Assembly: GCA_030159075.1 (NCBI GenBank)
Contig: BROG01000109.1
Location: 410,001 to 474,000 of the forward strand
DNA from: Atrina japonica
Taxonomy: Eukaryota; Mollusca; Bivalvia; Pterioida; Pinnidae
Reading direction: 5' to 3'
Length of the DNA stretch: 64,000 nt
Shown here: piece after piece, positions 32,100 to 42,945 of the stretch
Numbering within the stretch: position 1 is the stretch's first letter
Layout of the letters: every line of letters begins with the position of its first letter
Translations under genes and position numbers: made by a program
The notes under the pieces: model-generated
The model's database searches: none
The model's input: the letters and a program-made list of their open reading frames with translations, nothing else
Told to the model about the DNA's origin: nothing

Positions 32100-33388
32100 C
32101 AGAAAGATGTTCCAGGAAACGGAAATAAAGAAACTTCTACAGTACGCTGTCATTCACAAAATTCCCAGCTACAAAGTAAAATGGACAAATAAATCCCAAA
32201 CATCATGGGAATATGGTGATCGGATACCTCAGAAACTCAAAGATGACTTCCACAAAATGAAAACACAACAAGCCTCAGAAATAGCAAAGGTACTTTTTGA
32301 GGAAATTTTCTCGCGTTATGGAGCACCCAGAACACTAATATCTGATCGAGGAGCAAATTTTCTAAGTAACCTTGTCGCAGCTCTATGTGATTTGTTTCAA
32401 GTAACTCGCCACTATACAAGCGCATACCATCCACAAACAAATTCTACATGTGAACGGATTAACTCATTTATCATACAGTCATTACGAGCATACTGTAACA
32501 AAGAACAGACTAACTGGCCAGATTATATAGCACCTGTAATGATGGCATATCGCATGACCCCAGCCACTCAATCCATACAGTACTCTCCATTTTACATACT
32601 ATTTGGACAAGAAATGCGACTTCCCATAGATACGGCACTTATTCCAAAACCAACAATGCAACAAGATCACAAACTACATCTAAATCGTGTAATTACACAT
32701 TTACAAGAAGTCAGAAAAATTACAAAGAAAAACATGGAGAATGCCCAAATCAAAAACAAAATTCAACTTGACAAGAAAGCAGAAGAACCAAAATTTCACA
32801 TAGGTCAAAAAGTCTGGTTATACTGCAGCCGAGTTCCAGTAGGTAAATCTGCCAAGTTACAGAAGAAGTGGATTGGCCAATATATCATCAATGACTACGG
32901 CCCACATCATACTTACAAACTCACCAGACAATCAGACAATAAATCACTCAAGTCCCTAGTCAATGCCATTAGACTTAAGCCATACTACAACCCTTAAGAT
33001 CGACCTACATACTTTTCAGAAGAATTTGAAGATACAGAACTTGACCCACAAGAAATTGAAACCACAGACCATGATCCCAACACTTCTACTGACACAAACG
33101 CATCTGATACAGATGCTGACATTTATGATGACACTATTCAGCATCACAATGACCCAGATACTCAACATCCAACACAACAATCTGCAAACAATACCCAAAA
33201 GAAGACAACCAACCCAACGAAACACCAAACTAACAGAAAGATGTTCCAGGAAACGGAAATAAAGAAACTTCTACAGTACGCTGTCATTCACAAAATTCCC
33301 AGCTACAAAGTAAAATGGACAAATAAATCCCAAACAACATGGGAATATGGTGATCGGATACCTCAGAAACTTAAAGATGACTTCCACA
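31119..33388. repeat. 1135-bp tandem duplication of the integrase region
   Basis: Unit 1 is 31119-32253 and unit 2 is 32254-33388. Both begin AAAATGAAAACACAACAAGC. The unit 1/unit 2 junction reads CTTCCACAAAATG, and the outer end of unit 2 reads CTTCCACAAAAAC, so a short CTTC/CAAAA homology probably guided the event. The units differ by only a few substitutions and one-base indels. Confidence 0.95.
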
Positions 33389-33415
33389 AAAACTACACAA
33401 ACAAAGGTAGATAAA
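32254..33415 (+). pseudogene. Gypsy integrase copy 2 with chromodomain
   Basis: Duplicate of the integrase from KMKTQQASEIAK onward, so it lacks the zinc module and first Asp but keeps ISDRGANF and NSTCERINSF. An ORF 31828-32997 joins copy 1's tail frame, its chromodomain and this integrase piece. In copy 2 the integrase frame is stopped by TAA at 32995-32997 (CCCGAAGAT became CCTTAAGAT). The later part has one A fewer than copy 1 near 33220, and the frame then runs on into the chromodomain: FQETEIKKLLQYAVIHKIP, SYKVKW and WEYGDRIPQKL, ending at TAG about 33413. Chromodomains steer integration by binding histone marks. The two copies thus carry different lesions. Confidence 0.88.
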
Positions 33416-33483
33416 AGAAACGCATAACAAAGCAGCACAAATTCTTTGAGAAACCACAAGTTCAACATATTAGAACAAATCAT

Positions 33484-33984
33484 GTGGATGAAGTCAAGGT
33501 CTCAAACAGAGATGAGCTTCAACAAAGAAGTATCGCAAGTCACAAACAAGCAGATCCACGAACCATTCCATTTAATTATGAGGACTTTCCAATTCGTCAA
33601 ATAGATTTAACAGACACAACCCGTCCATTCCTTTTTCAACGGCGAGATACAAAACACACACATAGTTTAGCTATGCATGACATACCTCAACATATATTAT
33701 TACAATTCTTTGAGTACTTAGATGTTCAAATTAAGATTAGCAAACTCCATTTGCCACACATGCCAAAACCAAATGACATTGACCAATTTACAAACATAGA
33801 AAAATTCCATGTTGGTGACAATTTTGTTTGGGTAGTTAAATTTTATCATGTAAAACAATCACAAGACATAACACAGTCAAGATGGCTCTCTTCTTCTACA
33901 TCAAATACCAAATGTCTAGAAGCCTTCAAACAAAAACTTCTTTTACAATACAATCATACATTCCAAGCCAATATCCATATTTAA
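33484..33984 (+). CDS. Extra Gypsy ORF after the chromodomain, unknown function
   Basis: 166 residues starting MDEVKVSNRDELQQRSIASH. It continues PFNYEDFPIRQIDLTDTTRP and IPQHILLQFFEYLDVQIKIS and ends NHTFQANIHI. It is mostly hydrophilic and mixed alpha/beta in look, with no signal peptide, no membrane segment and no env-like features. The frame is uninterrupted in an otherwise decayed element, which argues for recent coding. It lies 70 bases after the chromodomain stop. Confidence 0.55.
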   Translation: MDEVKVSNRDELQQRSIASHKQADPRTIPFNYEDFPIRQIDLTDTTRPFLFQRRDTKHTHSLAMHDIPQHILLQFFEYLDVQIKISKLHLPHMPKPNDIDQFTNIEKFHVGDNFVWVVKFYHVKQSQDITQSRWLSSSTSNTKCLEAFKQKLLLQYNHTFQANIHI

Positions 33985-35339
33985 TTACCTATCCACTAGA
34001 AACACAAGACTGATACATAATTATTCAGTTTTTCTTAAACCAGTAGTACATTATACCTATATCAAAATGACTTTATAATAATTGAAAAAAATATATATAT
34101 AAACCTCTAGCAATTAAACTGCAATAAAAATGTTCACCTAGTGAGGACAAGAAACTTCCATTTATTGAATTTATACCTCTTTTCTCCTGGTGTCATACCT
34201 CTAAAAATAGATAAAACTACTATAAATCACATGATTTTTTTTTTCTTCTCTCATAATTTATGTATTCTAAACTTTAAAATTTAGACAGTTTTAAAGTGCA
34301 TATAATTGGAATTCTAACTACTTAGTGCTAGACTTAACTGTTAGAGCTCGACATTAAGTCAAAACCCAAACCAAACGGATTCCAATAATATTCACATATA
34401 CTAAATTTTAATTCAAAATAACTAAATTTAAAATACAAAATTTATTTGTGAATGCAACTGAGTATTACAAATGTGTTAGAGTATCTGTGAATTATGACCC
34501 TTCTGGAATATATTTATATTCCTTTAACTGAAGGAGAACGATACAACACTAATCTTGTGTTAACTAAGTTGCCAAAACAAACAAACAAACAAACAAACAA
34601 ATTTTTTTCAAAGCAATAAAACTTCTAAAAAATTCCTTAACCTCAAAATCTAATTCAAATTTATATGATGTTTCTTTTGAATAATTACTCTAATTTTTAT
34701 TTTTATTTTTTTTTCTATAAGTTATCAGTGTCATATGTGTAAACAAAATTGATAAATATGGCTGTATCTCAATTTCATCATATGTGTATCTACAATGTTT
34801 ATAGAACTTTACCATCATTTCTTATTTTTCAATTAGACTTGTGTAAGAATTATCCAGATTTTGTTGATGCCAAATATACCTACATTTGTTTCCCACATAT
34901 ACTGAAGGAATCAACAACGAAATTTTACTAGTTTACACTACAAAACCTCCGAAGAAGAATCTACATAATACTTCATAGGAGAAGATTCCGTTTTTAATGT
35001 ATCCAGTCAAGTGTTTCGTTATATCAATGTGGATCTACGTTAATGTTACAACCATCTGAAGCCTTTGTGTTTTACTACAAAAATATAATTTTGTATAATA
35101 TCTATTTTATTGTGTTACAAATGTGTTATCACACAACAGCAAGGCGGGTATTATTTCATTTCATTTTGATTAAATCAACCAGCATCTTCAGTTCTGAAAC
35201 TGCAGAATTTCCTGGGGTCAACACAAGGACCAATAAAGTGTATAATACATCCAGAGTACCACTACATAAAGGGGAATATGAATGTTCAACACTGTGGTTT
35301 CAAGCTGCATGACTTATCAGGAACCTGTATATAAGGCAC

Positions 35340-35620
35340 CATCGCCTCATACCCAGTCACCGACGCCTCATATCCAGACATCAAGTCTCATACCCAGGCA
35401 CCGACGCCTCATATCCAGACATCAAGTCTCATACCCAGACACAGACGCCTCATATCCAGACATCAAGTCTCATACCCAGACACAGACGCCTCATATCCAG
35501 ACATCAAGTCTCATACCCAGACACAGACGCCTCATATCCAGACATCAAGTCTCATACCCAGGCACCGACGCCTCATATCCAGACATCAAGTCTCATACCC
35601 AGGCACCATTGATATCGCCT
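35340..35620. repeat. 41-bp minisatellite in the Gypsy element, six copies
   Basis: CATATCCAGACATCAAGT starts at 35369, 35410, 35451, 35492, 35533 and 35574, every 41 bases, alternating with CATACCCAG(A/G)CAC. As 41 is not a multiple of three, the ORF 35282-35638 cycles through three frames of the same repeat. It is a repeat translation, not a supported gene. Confidence 0.95.
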
Positions 35621-36414
35621 CAACAAAACACTCTCTAAGCCTCATATTCTATACTATGAACATTCTTATGTACACAAGTGAACATTTTTGTGTACCTAGT
35701 GATTATTTTTATAATCCTTTACAAATTGGACATTCTTATACACCAATGAGTAATAGGGACAATATATTTATCCCATAATATTACTACAAACAATGACATA
35801 ATATTTTTCATGTGAAATATTCAGTGGAAAACTTATATACTATTTTCTTACCTATCATTTCATATTGTATCGTGTGTCTATTGTGATCTTTTTCAATTAT
35901 TGTCATATGAACTAGCTACCTAGTCATGAATTGAATATTATTATCATTGAAGGAATATGTAACAAACTGACCTTGTAATACTTCCAACTAACCATGTAAT
36001 ACTTCCTACTAATTAACATTGAATTATTATACTAGCCATACCAACCACACCCTCCTAAAATGTACATGTACTAGCACTGTCAACATTAATAATTTAGGAT
36101 ATATTGCATATATTGCAACTATGCAGTGAAGCCTTTCTATGTCCGGGATAGAAATGGTCTAATATTCTGCTTTATATATGTACTTTACTACATATACATG
36201 TAGATAAACATTTTTGAGTGTGTTTACTATGACAGTCATTTTTACATGTACATCACAACACATACCAAAAACCTTTAAAATACCTGCATGGAACCTAATT
36301 ATAACTTCATTAACAAACATGTTCCTTCAATTATGTAAATAAAGGTACATAAATATATGTACAGGTATATCATATTTTCATTCAATATGCCATAGACGCA
36401 TATACTATAATAAC

Positions 36415-36802
36415 ATTTCACGTCATATATATTATGAATGATCATGGAATATGCATATTCCTTGCTTTAGTGTATCATAGTTTTTCTACATTTTCAAAGT
36501 TCATATTTCAGTAGATCAATGTTTACATATTAGACAATATCATGTCTTAGCCTTAGATTACTTCTTAGATATTTTATATATTTTTCCATTAGGACCCTAT
36601 ATACATATATTTCACGTCATATATATTATGAATGATCATGGAATATTCATATTCCTTGCTTTAGTGTATCATAGTTTTTCTACATTTTCAAAGTTCATAT
36701 TTCAGTAGATCAATGTTTACATATTAGACAATATCATGTCTTAGCCTTAGATTACTTCTTAGATATTTTATATATTTTTCCATTAGGACCCTATATACAT
36801 AT
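36415..36802. repeat. 194-bp tandem duplication
   Basis: Units at 36415-36608 and 36609-36802 both start ATTTCACGTCATATATATTA and end GGACCCTATATACATAT, nearly identical (one TGCATATTC/TTCATATTC difference). Confidence 0.93.
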
Positions 36803-36856
36803 ATATATTTTTTTTCATTTCTATTTGTTGAGATTTCAGGAGAAATCTCTTTGTGC

Positions 36857-36869
36857 AGAAGGGGGAGCA
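36857..36869 (+). promoter_or_regulatory. Polypurine tract
   Basis: AGAAGGGGGAGCA, purine-rich and directly before the 3' LTR, the usual plus-strand primer of LTR elements. Confidence 0.75.
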
Positions 36870-37833
36870 TATCACCAGTCAATGCTAATTTCATTGACAC
36901 ATCCTTCTGTCTATCTTATATTCATTCATCTATCTATCTTAGATTCCTCCATCTGTTTATCATACCATAATTATCTATAATTGTCAATCTGAGAAACTTT
37001 AATCTCTTTGGCATCTACCTTGAGGCAAATTACATTATGTCACTTTGAATAACCTTATTAAGACCAGTCAGAACATCTTTGATAAAACTTGTAAGTGTTA
37101 ATCCAATATATAAATACTTTTGCATTTAAGATGTTTATCTAAAAGCATTAATGAACTATTGTTCATGTCACTTTCTAAAACTTGTCAACACTATTTACTT
37201 CTTTGCTCAAGCTTAGGACACCTTTCCTACATGTACAATAGGACAATTACTTCAAGAGGATGCCCTAATGGACTCATCCAAAAACTGTCAAAACTTTTGA
37301 TTGGCTAACTTAAAAACATATATAGATAATAATTTTTAGATATAGAAGAGATGGTTTTGTGTGGATATAGTGATCAAGATGTATGACATTTTCTTTGATA
37401 TAGAGAGAGTACAGACAAGACTATAAGAGATTAAATTACTATAATTGGACTTTTATTCACCTGTGATTTATTTTATCAACTAATGACAACTGCTGTAAAA
37501 TCATAACTTTCTTCGTTTGATAAATATGGTGACTTAGACCTTTAATGCTGTGAATTACTTTTATTTGTACATATGTTGAACTTCAATACAATATAAACTT
37601 TATTTATGGAGTGGCGTTATTCTTGATATGGATGCTGACAAAACAAATCAACACATGAAAGCTAATTCCCCTTAATGACTTAATGTGACCACTCTTACGG
37701 TGGTGCCACAAAAGCAGTGTAGCTTAACAGTAAGTGCATGGCAGGTGTAAGAGGTGATCAGGCCACAATCCCAAGGTCACAGATACACTCGGGCCCAGAT
37801 TGCACTATCGGTAGCACAGGCACCTCGGTCACA
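36870..37833 (+). repeat. 3' LTR
   Basis: Same as 29375-30342 with about ten differences. Followed by the CTGC target duplication. Confidence 0.93.
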
Positions 37834-37837
37834 CTGC

Positions 37838-39649
37838 CTCTACACACATTATTATGCATTTGTTGCATATTGAGATCTCTTAATTTTATCTGTATGTTTT
37901 ATATTACACCTAGAACTAATATTTTATCATTTATTGGTCAAAATTCCATCTGTACTTGGAAAATTCAAGTATACCCCCACCCTCTCCTACAAACATGCAC
38001 ATGTTCTTTTATAAAAAAAAAATCATATAGTTATGGTTATGCATAGTGACTAATTTTAGCAAAATATTTTGGAAATGATGTTTCTATTGTAAATTTTAAC
38101 TCATTTGAATTAAAATCAGACCTTTTTGAGGTAAAGACTGGTTGATTTTCTTCTTTTGAGGGCAAAATCTACATATTGGACCATGTCATTTTACTCATGC
38201 AGTGTATTTTGTACCTCTACTGTATCTGAAGGGTAAAAACCATCTCATTTTTAAGAAAATTGTATTAAACTGCATTTTAGCATTTAAGTCTCATCAGTAA
38301 AATATTTCATCATGCCATATACACTGTAAACAGTATAAAATTAATTTAAATACCCCCCCCTTTATGCTGATCTGTACACAAGAATTTCCATATTGTGGTT
38401 AGGTCATATTGTGTTAAATATGGGTAATAGATAATTTGTAAATAAAAAATTTCTTTAGAAATGTGGCATTTTAACATTTTTTTCATAATCTATCAACATT
38501 TTAACCTGTAGAAGGAATATTTCAATTTCTTAAATCTAGGAAATGTTGTCCAATAAGAGATTTTTATCTAATTATCATACTCAAGTACCTGTAAAGATAA
38601 TTATAAAGTATCAATTATATTTTTTTCTGTATTAACTCATCTAATATTCATTCAAGTTGCATGTGTTCATAAGTTTTCTAAATTTTTCAGTCATGCATTT
38701 TTTTTTTGAATCACCTTTTTTCACCCCCCCCCCCCCCCCCCTTCCAGCAAATGTCACTTAACACTCTCTTGGGGTCATACCAGACAAAAATTAACACCTG
38801 ATATTGAGTTTTACTGGTTTCAAAACTTAGTATAATTAAAATTTGACTTAGTTTTTCATCTGAAACAGAACTATACATATGTCATATCCTTTTAAAAGCA
38901 ATTTGACTATCAGTTTGCACCATTTAAGTGTCAGTCATTTTAAAGTCAGACTCAGTTATCTGCCCTCTGTATTTAATTACTTACATGATGAGACTGTAAT
39001 TAAGGGATGAAACAAAACATGGACATGTCTGAAAATGATTACATAACATATTTTATATAAATGAACACAATAAGTCTATTGAAATGTGTTGTATGTAAGG
39101 GTATCCCCTCCCAGAAGTTTTACACTTTTATTCAGGGTGCACTTCATTCCTTGTCAATAAAAGCAATTTGATGATATAAAAAATGACATGGGTTACTTTT
39201 AAGTGAGCTTCAGAAATTCTTCTTTACTTCTGGTGCCTAATTGGTTCCATGCTCATTAAGCAATGATCCAAATTTTAAGTTTTTGTGAAGAAAATGATAT
39301 ATTTTGTCACTTTTTCCATTATTAAGGGGTAGCTTCTACCCTTATTTGATATCATGGTCAATATTTGGTAAATAATGGTATGAAATCATTCAAAATAATG
39401 AAGTATATGTGTTACAAACAATTCTGAATGAAAATCATGAAAGAAAAACAGACAACTTCTTCATATAATGCATTTATTTGTTAATATCAATGAATGGGAT
39501 TGAGAGGTAGGGGTGTGACACATTATAGACTGTGTTTCTCTTCAGGTTGGGTTCCCATCCTCATTATTAAGGGGGCTTGGTGTACAGTTAGTGAGATTTC
39601 CAAAAAATGCAAAATAACCATTTTTGGCAATGTTTTGGATAAATCTATA
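37838..39649. other. No gene; poly(C) tract
   Basis: AT-rich DNA between the Gypsy element and the right direct repeat. A run of 16 C lies at about 38727-38742 and a shorter one near 38355. No coding feature or known repeat was recognised. Confidence 0.5.
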
Positions 39650-40109
39650 GGAAAAACACCAGCTTTGTTTACAACATGGGCGCAGACATTTTGGACACCC
39701 AAAGTTGTGCGGAGGGTAAAATGAGCCCAGCGATCTGATTGGTCATTAAATGAAAAAATTAGTTTTGCCATTAATAAGTGAAATAAAGGTGATAAAAAAG
39801 ATATACATGAATATTGGTAGTACTTTGGAAATTACAGGGTTGACGGTTGAAAATTGAAAGGAGGGGTCATATGAGAATAGATATTTTCCTTTGGTGCGGA
39901 ATACTACGAGTTGTAAACAAGTGAAAATTTGAAGTAAAAATGCAACGGCAACCTATACTTTTGATTGCAAATTTTGTTATCAAAAATATTGATCTTTCAC
40001 CACAGGGTACTTATTTGACCCAGATATAATAAACATGGGAGTGACAGTGACCTGAAGTTTTGTAAATTAGCATTGAGGCCTATGGGAAAATATTTGGTGG
40101 TGTCTGTCC
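39650..40109. repeat. 458-bp direct repeat, right copy
   Basis: Matches 28730-29187. It is followed immediately by a MITE starting at about 40111. Confidence 0.85.
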
Positions 40110-40110
40110 A

Positions 40111-40298
40111 TATACACAGGCATAAAAATTCTTCAATTCCTATATACATGTACATGCATTTTGTGAAAATTGCGAGAAACCCTGTGATACTTGCAAATGA
40201 TTAATTCAATTTTACTACATGTATATGTATACCTCACTGGACCTGATCTTATTTTCACAAAATTTATAGCAATATAAGATTTTTTATGCCTGTATATA
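40111..40298. mobile_element. MITE with CAGGCATAAAAA ends, copy 1
   Basis: CAGGCATAAAAA (40117-40128) and its exact complement TTTTTATGCCTG (40281-40292), bordered by TATA on both sides. Related copies are at 40715-40900, 42495-42690 and 52570-52745. Internal blocks TTTTGTGAAAAT and CACTGGACCTGA are shared. No ORF. Confidence 0.75.
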
Positions 40299-40714
40299 GC
40301 TTTTATTTGTTATTGTACATCAAGTAGAAAAAATCGATATATTGTGTGGTAACCACAACAAATGTCCTTTCTAATATAATTTTACACTGTTGTCTTCATT
40401 TTGTCATGTTGGAAATACGTGTATTCTACCTAATTATAAAACCAACGGAGATATTAATGTTCCAAAGAATCGCAGACCAGAAACTTTTAGCTTTCTAGGT
40501 AATTTATTTACTTCCACTCTTAGTAATACATCTAAATGAATATGCTGACGCAGCTAAAATTTTGTTTTCTTGAAAATCAAATGCATTCTGGGAAAAAATA
40601 CTCAACAGAAGAGTATGTTTTCACTTCGTAATCATCGGTTAATCTATTTAAAGGGACATAACTTTGTTTTTCAATTTTTTTACTACATAGATTGATAAAA
40701 AATAACAAAAAAGA

Positions 40715-40905
40715 CATTTACACAGGCATAAAAATCCTTAAATCCTAATACCTTTGGTAAAAAATAAACTTGAGAAACCCAGGTTTGGCATTTTTTCACT
40801 TGCAACCTTACTATTTCTATATGAAAACCACACTTGGCCTGACCTTATTTTCACAAAGAATATCAGATTTTATATATCACAGATATCTGTGTACATCTTC
40901 TATTT
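40715..40905. mobile_element. CAGGCATAAAAA MITE, copy 2
   Basis: Left end ACACAGGCATAAAAATCCTT. Shares CTTGGCCTGACCTTATTTTC with the other copies. The right end is degraded around 40865-40895. Confidence 0.65.
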
Positions 40906-40974
40906 GTTATTGTACATCTAATAGTAAAAGCAGAAAAAAATGAAATGAATCTTTTTTTGATAAACACAGCTAAT

Positions 40975-41260
40975 GCCGCTTTAAAAACTCTGGTAGGCAT
41001 GTATATTGTGTATTACTGATTTTGAGAAGACATTCAACATTTAGGTTTATGGAATAAAATTTTGCTATTGTTAACATGTATAATGGTATAAAAGCAAAAA
41101 TAAAAAAAGTTGGATTTTCAGAAAGCTTTCACTGTAAATGAGGGGTTCGTCTGAGGAGAATTTATCACCCCTTCTTTTATTTTCATTGTTCATCAATGAT
41201 ATGGAAGAATTGTTTACATCAAATGGTAACAATACCAGAATAGTACATGTACTGTCAATC
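40975..41260 (+). pseudogene. Decayed non-LTR reverse transcriptase fragment
   Basis: In changing plus-strand frames it reads FEKTFN, then IKAKIKKVGFSESFHC, then GSSEENLSPLLLFSLFINDM and EELF. This matches the RT stretch with the GENLSPLLFSLFINDLE signature found in another LINE clade than the 0.9-4.2 kb element. It is short, lacks the YADD motif and is clearly dead. Confidence 0.6.
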
Positions 41261-41375
41261 CGGTTTTATTCGCAAGAATTATATCTGCGCTCTCAATATG
41301 TTTGAAATTCCTTATGATTTATAGAAGCATCTGAGTATTCGTGTCTTTCATGACTATCCCTTTTACTGGCATTTG

Positions 41376-41660
41376 AGAGCCGACCTGACTCAGTCGGTAG
41401 CGAGCGATCGTGAGGTCGTGAGTTCGAGTCCAGCCGGCGGTAGGTTGGTTACCTGTCCTTCGGACTTAGACAGTAAAAACAGAGGTCCCGTGTCAAAGTA
41501 GAAGAAGTAGAAGGCAGGTTAAAGAACCCTCACTGCTCAATGGCTGTATGTGCCGAGCATAGACCAAAATTTGAACCCCTTCACCGGCATTTGGTGACAT
41601 CTCCATATGAGTGAAAGATTCTTGAGTGGGACGTGAAACAACAATAAACAAACAAACAAA
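41376..41660 (+). mobile_element. tRNA-derived SINE (same family as 8777-9054)
   Basis: GAGCCGACCTGACTCAGTCG start, B box GAGTTCGAGTCC, body AAAGAACCCTCACTGCTCAA, conserved end GACATCTCCATATGAGTGAA and tail ACAACAATAAACAAACAAAC. It differs from the 8.8-kb copy by small indels (a loss in the anticodon-arm region, an insertion AGAAGTAGAAGG). Confidence 0.88.
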
Positions 41661-42059
41661 CTGGCATTTGAAAGTGAATGTTGATAAAAGTTATTGTATT
41701 AGGTAGAGCACTAGAGGGAAACCGAAATCTACGTTTTGTTTATAACACTCAGAATTCTGAATTATGAATTTATCTATATAACCTTACTAAATCTGCGTTT
41801 TTTCAACCACTATTCTAGATTTTGACAACTTTCCAATTTTAAAAAAACTATCCACAGAACATTGAGATTTTGGTACTCAATTAGAAGAAATTCCACTGCA
41901 TTCTATTGATCATTTCAAGAGAAATACATTATTCTTCATGAGAGTAAAGTTCAACGAGATTCATTTAGATGTTTATTACAAAGATATGTACGGACGTATG
42001 TGACGTAATTCATAAACACCAAAAATGTTTTTTTACTACTTGTACTTGATGGATAATAT

Positions 42060-42490
42060 TATAAACATAAGACCCAAGTTATAATGCTCAAGACGATATC
42101 GTTTCTGTCAATTAGACTTCATCAGTTGAGCTCCAATTTGAAAAGTATGTGTATTTTCTAAAGATAAAGTGGTATCATACAAGGCCAAATAATATCTCTA
42201 AAAGTATAGCCGAAATCCGTCTAAGAGTAACCACTGTAAAAAAAAAAAATGACTATCTTAGTTTTAGAAATTTTCGAATTTAAATGGTGTTAACAGTGCC
42301 AAATATTACTTAAGTATAAGATGAACAACTGGTACCGAAATACCAGGTACTAGGTTTATGTATACCCTCGGGGACTCAAACGGTCCACCAGCAGTGGCAA
42401 CGACCTAGTGGTTATAAATATTATAAACATAAGACCCAAGTTATAATGCTCAAGACGATATCATTTCTGTCAATTAGACTTCATAAAATA
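42060..42490 (+). repeat. Two copies of a CTCAAGACGAT block, probably Penelope-derived
   Basis: AACATAAGACCCAAGTTATA followed by ATGCTCAAGACGATATC occurs at 42066-42122 and again at 42426-42485. Related sequence is at 8090-8150 and, inverted, at 42900-42945 and 26345-26380. One frame gives AQDD-type residues. The array suggests truncated copies of one interspersed family. Confidence 0.55.
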
Positions 42491-42494
42491 AAAG

Positions 42495-42690
42495 CTATAT
42501 ATAGGCATAAAAAGCCTTGCATTCCTTTATATTTTGTGAAAATATCAGGTCAGGTCAAGTGTGGTATTCATATACACATAGTCAGGTTGAGTTAATAATC
42601 ACTTGCAAGTGAAAAAGTGCCAAATCTGGGTTTCTAAAGCAATTTTCACAAAATATATATGAATTTAAGAATTGTTATACCTGTGTAGAT
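42495..42690. mobile_element. CAGGCATAAAAA MITE, copy 3
   Basis: ATAGGCATAAAAAGCC left end, TTGTTATACCTGTGTA right end, internal TTTTGTGAAAATATCAGGTC. Diverged. Confidence 0.6.
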
Positions 42691-42945
42691 ATCTTTTTTG
42701 TTATTCTTTATCACTTTAAGTCGTAAAAAAGGGGAGGCGTTTTGGGAAAAAGCACCTGTCAGCTAATGCTCATTGAAAGTCCTTACCCTTACCAACGTTA
42801 ACAACTGTAGTTTGTATTACATTTAGTCGACAAAGAGTTCAGACATTAGGCTAATCTGTTCTACTTACGTGCTGTGCGCATTATGTGTTTTGTTTAACAG
42901 ATCGTCTTGAGCATTATCACTTTGGTATTATGTTTATAATATTTG

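Larger units (their letters stand above)
33985..36856. other. Long non-coding 3' region of the Gypsy element
   Basis: About 2.9 kb between the last ORF and the polypurine tract. It holds a (CAAA)n run at 34569-34600, a 41-bp minisatellite and a 194-bp duplication (listed separately). ORFs at 34749-34931 and 35043-35312 show no domain. Much of it is AT-rich. Confidence 0.6.
29375..37833 (+). mobile_element. Ty3/Gypsy LTR retrotransposon, internally deleted (8459 bp)
   Basis: Two LTRs of 968 and 964 bp, about 99% identical, are flanked by a 4-bp duplication CTGC (29371-29374 and 37834-37837). A TGG-starting primer-binding site follows the 5' LTR after 3 bases, and a purine tract AGAAGGGGGAGCA abuts the 3' LTR. 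Inside, only integrase and chromodomain remain; gag, protease, RT and RNase H are gone, as just 256 bases separate the 5' LTR from the integrase ORF. Part of the integrase is tandemly duplicated. The high LTR identity means that the copy inserted recently, so a deleted genome may have been mobilised in trans. The LTRs run TATCACC...GGTCACA and lack the usual TG...CA start. Confidence 0.93.

Noticed and set aside
35282..35638. 118-residue ORF with repeated SYPDIKSHTQ-like text
   Set aside because: It is a 41-bp minisatellite read in three rotating frames.
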